Source: Triatoma infestans (lineage: Eukaryota > Arthropoda > Insecta > Hemiptera > Reduviidae). From it: a DNA stretch of 64,000 nucleotides. Under the pieces are notes generated by a model. It had not been told where the DNA came from, made no database searches, and was given only the letters and a program-made list of their open reading frames with translations. The DNA lies in NCBI GenBank assembly GCA_011037195.1, contig JAAEAF010001538.1, forward strand, positions 124,001 to 188,000, given 5' to 3'. The position numbers were made by a program, and so were the translations under genes. Positions 57,500 to 64,000 of the stretch are shown in pieces; positions within the stretch are counted from its first letter, which is position 1, and each line of letters opens with the position of its first letter.

Positions 57500-59318
57500 A
57501 ATGGATTATTGATAAATAATTTGTGTTTAAATAATTTTTGGCATGAACATGTTTGCATGGCATGCCAGTTATGCCCAACCATCCGGGTGGGAACTCACCC
57601 CTTAACATTCTTAAGAAAATTTTGTGTCAAATGGTGCAAACTGCTTAAAAATCCGTCTAGCCGACCAATATTAACGCATTTTACAAAAAAATCGTGACAC
57701 AAAATGCTTACTATCACTATGTGTAATATATATGTATCACTATTTCATTATACATGTTTTCTAAACCTCAACCTTGCGCACCTGAAGGGAGGTACGCCGC
57801 GCTTCATAAAAAAACAACAATTATTCATTGTCAAAGACTGTATCCTAGAAAAACTATTATAGACTGAACGCTTATTATTGATACATAATAGTACTTAAAT
57901 TTCTAGAAAAAGCAATAAAACACATTTATAAATATGCCTAAGCCTAACAGGAGGAGTAGGTTGAAAGCAATCTGTGTGGTGCTGTTAAACATAGTTTGTG
58001 AATTAAACCAAGCTAAACTTGAAACTTGAAAACCTGGCCTTAAGACCAAGTTGGTAGTATATCTTTAAATATATGTAATATATATAACAATACATCTTTA
58101 AATGATCGCATTTTGGTGTATAATGTCTAAAATAAACACAAGTCCTCATATTCTTGGAATATTTAAAAAAACTTCACACGAGTTTCTCTCATTGCGTTCG
58201 TTATAACTCTAAACTGATCATTTTTTTCTCTTAATCCAGATAAGAGGAAGTATGACGATCGTTTCAATTTTTGAATTTGAGTTTTCATCGGGAACACATA
58301 TTATATTGAGGTCGCTTGAGTACAAGAGAAGTGATCACACAGTTATACTAGGTCTAGTGTAAAACACTCACACCACTTTCCCCCCACTCCTGTTAATACA
58401 ATAATTCTATATAAAATGGCAAATTTTCTTTCAACTTCATATTATTTCTCATTCGTGGTCACATTTACATTAGAATATATTTTTCTCGATTGAAGAGTAT
58501 TTATTAATTAGAACTATCAGAAGTGTATTAAGTGAAAGTTGTATGAATGGTTCAGGCCAGATTAGTTTCACAAGTAACGTATTAATTGCTGCCCCCATAT
58601 ATTATTTTCTAAGTGACTTGTTTAAGGTAGTAATAAAGTTCATTCTCGTTAGATTATATTTTTAATACCAAGCCTGAGGATTATTATGTTTTATAGAGTA
58701 ATGCGGATGATTATATCAATATGGTTTGAAAGGAATGTATACATTGTGCAAAATAAGAGGAAAATATGTTAATAAAACTGATAATTAAATTTATGCTAAA
58801 TTAATCGTACTTTTTCCAAACTAGATGGCAGTGGGTATAGTAAAAATTGTTGTTACATATTCCCTATTTTGATCGTACACTTTCTATAATTTAAAAAAAA
58901 ATTATCTCTATAGAATATAGTTGTGACGTTACATAATGGTATTTGTTAGATAAAATGACATTATCTACGATTGCAGGCTGCTTTCCAACCTTTACTTGTG
59001 GATTAATTTATTCAATCTTCACCAATGCCTATCGATAATACAAATTTTTTCCAGTATTTATGTGATTTGAAAACAAGAAAGACAAGTTTTCTAACGATTG
59101 CCTGATTTATAGAGTCTCCCCTATCTTCCTAGTACACTATAAAATACTTTATCGTCCTCCGCTTAAGCGTGAACTAGGCAGTCGTTTGTGAAGGTTTGGT
59201 TCAAATAAGAAAAAACTCTTGATTCTGGAGTAAATCATTTATTCGACGATCCCTTACTGCAATTCTTAAAGATCCTGTAGGTAGAAATTCAAACAATCAG
59301 AAGATGTCGAATGTGTGG
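57500..59318. other. Mostly non-coding stretch
   Basis: Contains a dispersed-repeat 5' end at 58235-58330 (gaggaagtatgacgatcgtt, gagttttcatcgggaacaca). Otherwise nothing recognised. Confidence 0.4.
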
Positions 59319-59539
59319 ATGGGTCCGCAATGCTGGATAACATCTGGTATTTTATCCGTCCTAGCATGGAATCTATTTTGTCATTAAACACACACAGTAG
59401 TACGTAACCTTATAACCTTCCGCACATATATACAATCAACAAACCAACAAGTGTGAGTGCAACAGAAACATTGCGCTGAAGTGAACTCTCTGAACTTGGT
59501 GAATTTGCTCTGACGATGGATGAAAATCCAAAACCGGCC
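59319..59539 (+). mobile_element. Diverged PLE-terminal repeat
   Basis: gggtccgcaatgctggataa and the ctattttgtcattaaac block correspond to the PLE terminal words ttccgcagagctggaaagca and cttcattttgtggtcat. The end tgacgatggatgaaaatcca then aaaccggcc parallels the hammerhead-like segment. A second, related copy of its middle part (acaagtgt...gaactctct...gaacttggtgaattt) runs off the window at 63900-64000. Confidence 0.5.
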
Positions 59540-59649
59540 AGGAAAGAAGATGTGTTCAGTTCAGTCTCAAAGAAACTATCGAAACCAAGAGACTGCGACT
59601 TGTCCGCTAGTCCAGCCCATTAAAGTACTGAGCTCCTGTATATCAGTTG

Positions 59650-60125
59650 GAAAATGATTTGGGAACGCCTAGGTAAAATAATGGAGTTTGGATGACGGAT
59701 GACGGAGTAGAGGAAAACGAGAAGCCTGATAATCTGGCAAAGAAAGGTTTGCAACATCGTTCGTGGGGGCCGGTGGAGAAGCAGCCAGGGTCATAAAGAA
59801 GAGCTTAGAAATGGAGGAAGAGAGTGTTGCTCTAGTAAATCTTCCTGGGACTGAAGCCATGATGCATCAGTCTGGACAAAAATAGATTGAACATGTTAAA
59901 GGGTTACCTCACGGGGCACCAAAGTCTCTGAAGAGACTTCATGAACGTATAGACGCGTACAGATTCTGTAAGGAGATAGAAAAGTTCCGATATATTTCCT
60001 GATGACAGATGCTACCATACAGAGAAGGTTTAGAAGCCTGGGCACCACAGAAATGTGAACATTACAAGGAAGGAAATCCAACACAAGTGTACCTCCTATT
60101 GGCCAGGAGAGAATGGAGAATACTT
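59650..60125 (+). pseudogene. LINE RNase H/C-terminal fragment, heavily decayed
   Basis: Across frames it reads ENEKPDNLAKKG (the N-E-x-x-D-x-L-A-x-x-G end of a retroelement RNase H) near 59716-59755, then LKGYLTGHQSLKRDF near 59897-59945 (family words GYLTGH-x-x-L). Many stops. The family is clear from these two motifs; extent is approximate. Confidence 0.55.
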
Positions 60126-62435
60126 TTAATTAACAATAAATTTATTAGTGATTATTTTTTTATTAGCATTTAACTATAAAAACTAAATTACTAAGCAGAA
60201 TAAAAAAAGATATATTATTTAATTAAAGTAACTATTTATTAATAAAACGGAGGCCATTAATTGTCATTAAAATATTTGCAATAAAACCGATCATATATTA
60301 ATCGATATATTATCTACTTCAATTGTAATTCAATACGTGCCATATAAATGTCTATGGTCGTTCTCACGCGAATGGTGATGCAATTACATCATCATACTTT
60401 ACTTTCCCGTACATCTGGAGTACTCTCTTATACGATCGGAAGTATTGGGATCGTGGCAAATTTTAAAAACTGAGTTCTCTCCGAAAATACACATTTTGAC
60501 GTAAACGTAATTATCTACATCAAATATAAATTGTAAGTGTCTCTCTCTCTTTTGCACTCAAATGGCCTTCAACCTGTGTGCCCTGCACAAACTGGTCCAC
60601 AACAAAACTGTCAGCTCACTCTAGAGTAGGAAATAAATACTATCGTTATCCAATATGTCCCCCAAAGGTAATAAATTTTAATATGAAATTTATGTTGCCA
60701 CTATACACCTTTGAATGGTGCTTTTTATCTATTGATAGACACCTAATCAATAAAACTGTTGTTATTTAGAAATTTACTAATATTTTAACAGAGATGTTTG
60801 TTGCAGGAAGTTATTGCCTGAAGAGGTAATATTTTAATGATAAAATAAGTGTAATTGCGTTTTCCTTTTTAGAAATTAACGTGAGCACTTTGTCTTAAAA
60901 TAAATTTTAGTTTTTATAGCTTCATTGTATTTGATACTTTCACTTGCGGTAGTCGCAAAATTATTTTTTAAGTTTTAAAATCATGTCGGATTTTTGAAAT
61001 TTAAATTTTTTGAGAAATACAAGTTTGGTGCCATAGTTCAGGAGCTTCCCAAAGTGGTGGCGGTGAAATGTCGGCTGGGGGGGAAAGGTCGCATACAAAT
61101 GGAAGTTCATAGATTCCGTTAAACTAATTAAATAGTAAAACAGGAAACAAAACAGATCTATTAAGAATTAATATGTACTTCATTTTTAAATAGCTATTTT
61201 TCAAGAATTAATCAAAATATTACTCCAGAATATCGATATTGTTTATGCAACTCTCTGCAGGCTCGTTCCTTCTATAATTATTGAACTGTGAGAATGATTG
61301 TAATTTCTTGGTCTTTCTTAATTCATTCATTTTTTTTTTTTGTTCATTATGCAAATTGAATAGTGCCCACAAAAAATAAATTAATATCCCTTTGTCTTAA
61401 TGTTGTATAAAAATTATTTTTTTATACAATCAGTATTAAAAATCAGTATTACTTAGGATTTCCCAACAAAATTAATGTATAAAATTTAAAAAAAATATCT
61501 AGCATTATTCATCGCATAATATTCAGGAAGTCCTGAGTCATGGAGTCTCTGTCTCACAAGATGGTTCGCCATGACGCAATACAGTTTGAAACTGCCTTAG
61601 ATGAATACGAACTGAATGTGGTTTGAAGCGATCAGACGTTTTCTCTTACAGCAGTTTTTTTTTTAATTTCCACTGACAATTTGCCCTCAAACGTGGAATC
61701 TTTACTAAACATTTGGGCTGCTGACAAACACTCCAGCAAAAGTTTCATTGCTAGTTTAGCCAAACAATCAGAATCTCTCTGAAATCATGTTTTAAGTTAA
61801 AAAATGTGGTGAGAAACGCCACGACTTTCTCTTACTGCAGTTCACAAAATTTAAGCGATGAATTTTCTCTAAACCAGCGAATTTTCTCTAAAATCAATAA
61901 TTATTTATATTTTGTAAAAAAAAAATATCACGACTTAGATTTTTATTTTTAGACCTTAGAAATCATTTTTTGAGAAATCATGTTTTGATTTATATTAAGA
62001 TTGGACTTTTATTTTCTAGTCAAACCATCAAAAATCACACCACGAGACAAAAATATTGTAAATAACTATTATTCCATGAGCAGTGGAAAATTTTGCTCTC
62101 AGAAATAAAACTCAATTTCATTAATTGACAAAGAAACGAAATTATTGACTGGCGGTATATCTTACAGCAATTTTCCATGCTGAGATTTTCCAGTTGACAT
62201 GATTTTGCCTAATTTTTTACTCAATCAAAAAGAGTTGGAAAAAGGGAAAATTTAGATGAACAAATACTTGTATATGCACCAGTCTTTATACAACATATAA
62301 AATTTATTGAACATGCAGAGGTATGAAAAGAAAAAAAAATCTGTTTTTTGTATGGATAAAAATAACTCTTATATTGAAGCCCTGCTCCAAACTTATAATC
62401 TTTACTTGTTTCAATTTTATATCAGCTAGATCATA
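60126..62435. other. Non-coding stretch
   Basis: AT-rich. A dispersed-repeat start lies near 60430-60490 (gatcggaagtattgggatcg, then gagttctctccgaaaataca). Scattered weak similarity follows between 61640 and 62200. No gene recognised. Confidence 0.4.
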
Positions 62436-62439
62436 TAAA

Positions 62440-63200
62440 CTGAATGGCATGACTATTTTGAGGAAACCACACCCCTCCCCCTCTCGCCCAAAACTCTTAT
62501 ATGTCCTTTCTCGGGAAAAAGTTCTCAACAAAAGTGGAAATGCACTTCCGGTCAACCGATTTTCTTTAAACTCGGAAAATTGGCAACATATTTAATTCTA
62601 ATTAATATTATTTAGATGATAGAATTGTATATTAAACTGAAATAGCACTTTAGAGGAAAACCTAACACCACATCTCTCCCAAAAGTGCCCTTGAATGAAT
62701 TTTCCCGGATAAATGTTTTAAATAAAAGTTGTAGATTATGTATGTGTAGTTGATACAATCAGTTTAATGAAAATCGCAAACAACTGAAAAATCCATTAAT
62801 TAAAATGATACTTCCGGTTGAGGAATTTTGAACAATGCATTTATTAATGGACTTGTTAATGTATTCTATATGTAGATCGTATATTTTACACGTGTAATTT
62901 ACGTAGAAGTTCCCCCCTATACCTGACAAAAACTACTTTCCTGGTAAAACTGTTTGAAATAAAAGTGACGGTTGTCTACATCTGTACAGATAATACAGGA
63001 AGTTTAGAAAAAATGAATCTAATACTTTAACAACGGAATATCCAGTTTGAGCTTCCTGTACTTTGCTTTGAAGATATTTTGTTCACACCAAATACAAATA
63101 CATACAGTCCTTTCGCTAAAAACTTCTTTTTCGTACACAGAGCATGTCAAAATATGCATTCTCTCAATTTCTAAAATTAACCACGATTGCAATGAGTCCC
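62440..63200 (-). repeat. Dispersed non-coding repeat, copy 12 (long, minus)
   Basis: Plus-strand reading shows inverted blocks: cttccggtcaaccgattttc near 62547, gaattttcccggataaatg near 62696, tgatacttccggttgaggaa near 62806, and the 5' block end ctctcaatttctaaaatta near 63162. Similar in layout to copy 7. Confidence 0.65.
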
Positions 63201-63209
63201 CTTGCTATA

Positions 63210-63898
63210 GAAAAAGGAAATAAAAAGCTCAGATAACAAATTAATGGGTTTCCTGCATATTTTTAACAAAGTATTAAAACGTATAATTAGTCTGCTCGAT
63301 TATAATTGAATTTACGTAAAAATACGTGATCTCCGTAGGCAAGCATAGTAATGATATTTCCCTAATTATAAGGTAATTGGTGTAAAAAAGCAGTATTAAT
63401 AATTGTGCCGCAATCTGGGCAATGATTAACATTTATGGAGCATTATATAAATATGTTAACCATCTGCGATTTTGGATTTTTTTTAATTCATTAATAAATA
63501 TATATCATAATATATACCTAATTTATTAATTATGAACTTTTAAAAACAATGAGCACCATGAGAGCACACACATTAAACAGGGCAATGTAATTCACTTAAT
63601 TAATTATTGTTATAAACATAAAAAATAAAATGTTTATTAATACAATTATTATCGATATATATAACATAGAATACCACCATTTAATTACTGCTTGCTTTAA
63701 GGGAAATTATTACGATAGTGTCAGATTGCCCGTAATTGACCTGTTTTAAAAGAATGATCTGAAAGTATGGGAAATCCTTATAATTAAAAAAAATAAATAA
63801 ATATACAGATGGTGGGAAATAAGTACCAACCTGTACCAATCTTGGCAGGTAGACAAGTGATGATTACAGATGACGGCCCAGTAGAGCGTTCTAAACCT
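63210..63898. other. Non-coding stretch
   Basis: AT-rich, nothing recognised. Confidence 0.4.
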
Positions 63899-63899
63899 C

Positions 63900-64000
63900 A
63901 ACCAACTACATATAATTTATTGATCAACAAAACAACAAGTGTCGTGTATAACAGAAGAAACATTGTTGACGTGAACTCTCTACACGAACTTGGTGAATTT
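63900..64000 (+). repeat. PLE-related repeat, cut by window end
   Basis: aacaacaagtgtcgtgtata, then cagaagaaacattgttga, gtgaactctctacacgaact and tggtgaattt align with 59410-59510 (aaccaacaagtgtgagtgca, cagaaacattgcgctga, gtgaactctctgaact, tggtgaattt). It may continue into a PLE outside the window. Confidence 0.6.

Noticed and set aside
1..64000. CRISPR array, prophage, operon or bacterial defence system
   Set aside because: No regular direct repeats with unique spacers, no ribosome-binding-site-led gene runs; intron-bearing gene and element types are eukaryotic.

Overview
The window looks like intron-bearing, AT-rich nuclear DNA of an insect. The one clear host gene is a multi-exon fatty acyl-CoA reductase (FAR), an enzyme family expanded in insects. 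Around it are mariner, Helitron, Penelope-like, Ty3/gypsy and non-LTR elements, tRNA-derived SINEs and many microsatellites. A hemipteran is my best guess, but nothing in the sequence proves the order. I see no bacterial operons, CRISPR arrays, rRNA genes or intact tRNA genes.

Layout. 1-12.9 kb: non-coding DNA with decayed non-LTR retrotransposon pieces (0.9-1.86 kb), several copies of a long non-coding dispersed repeat, a SINE, microsatellites and two small palindromic units. 12.93-17.39 kb: a Penelope-like element (PLE) with RT and GIY-YIG domains, broken by frameshifts. It has a direct 5' repeat and an inverted partial copy, giving arms of about 1 kb, and it carries three hammerhead-ribozyme-like motifs. 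Its right end interrupts an unrecognised 280-residue reading frame (17.39-18.24 kb). A perfect 46-bp inverted repeat lies just beyond that frame. 18.6-25.4 kb: mostly anonymous, with two degenerate tandem arrays and a G-rich tract.

25.48-41.11 kb, minus strand: the FAR gene. Seven coding exons join in phase with GT-AG introns to give 464 residues through the last visible exon. The Rossmann motif TGGTGFMG and the catalytic YxxxK are both present. The introns hold two LINE fragments (one 5'-truncated with a 16-bp target duplication), two SINEs, a 26-bp minisatellite and a probable solo LTR. That LTR carries five contiguous heat-shock-element pentamers ahead of a TATA box and points antisense to FAR. 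Part of FAR exon 1 is duplicated just upstream of the gene.

41.2-64 kb: an intergenic transposon graveyard. It holds a palindromic PLE derivative (45.0 kb), a full-length but dead mariner (45.5-46.8 kb), a mariner relic (47.5-47.7 kb), a Helitron with both termini (49.24-50.88 kb), and an internally deleted Ty3/gypsy element with two LTRs inserted in a dispersed repeat (51.25-54.41 kb). Further on are a palindromic array of that repeat, an intact SINE (56.0 kb), a possible second Helitron/Pif1 helicase relic (56.7-56.9 kb) and PLE- and LINE-derived debris to the end.

The genes do not form a pathway. FAR reduces fatty acyl-CoA to fatty alcohol for cuticular lipids, waxes or pheromone precursors; everything else is mobile DNA or its remains. 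The features most worth a second look are the hammerhead/palindrome family, the heat-shock-element LTR inside FAR intron 1, and the unknown protein cut by the PLE.
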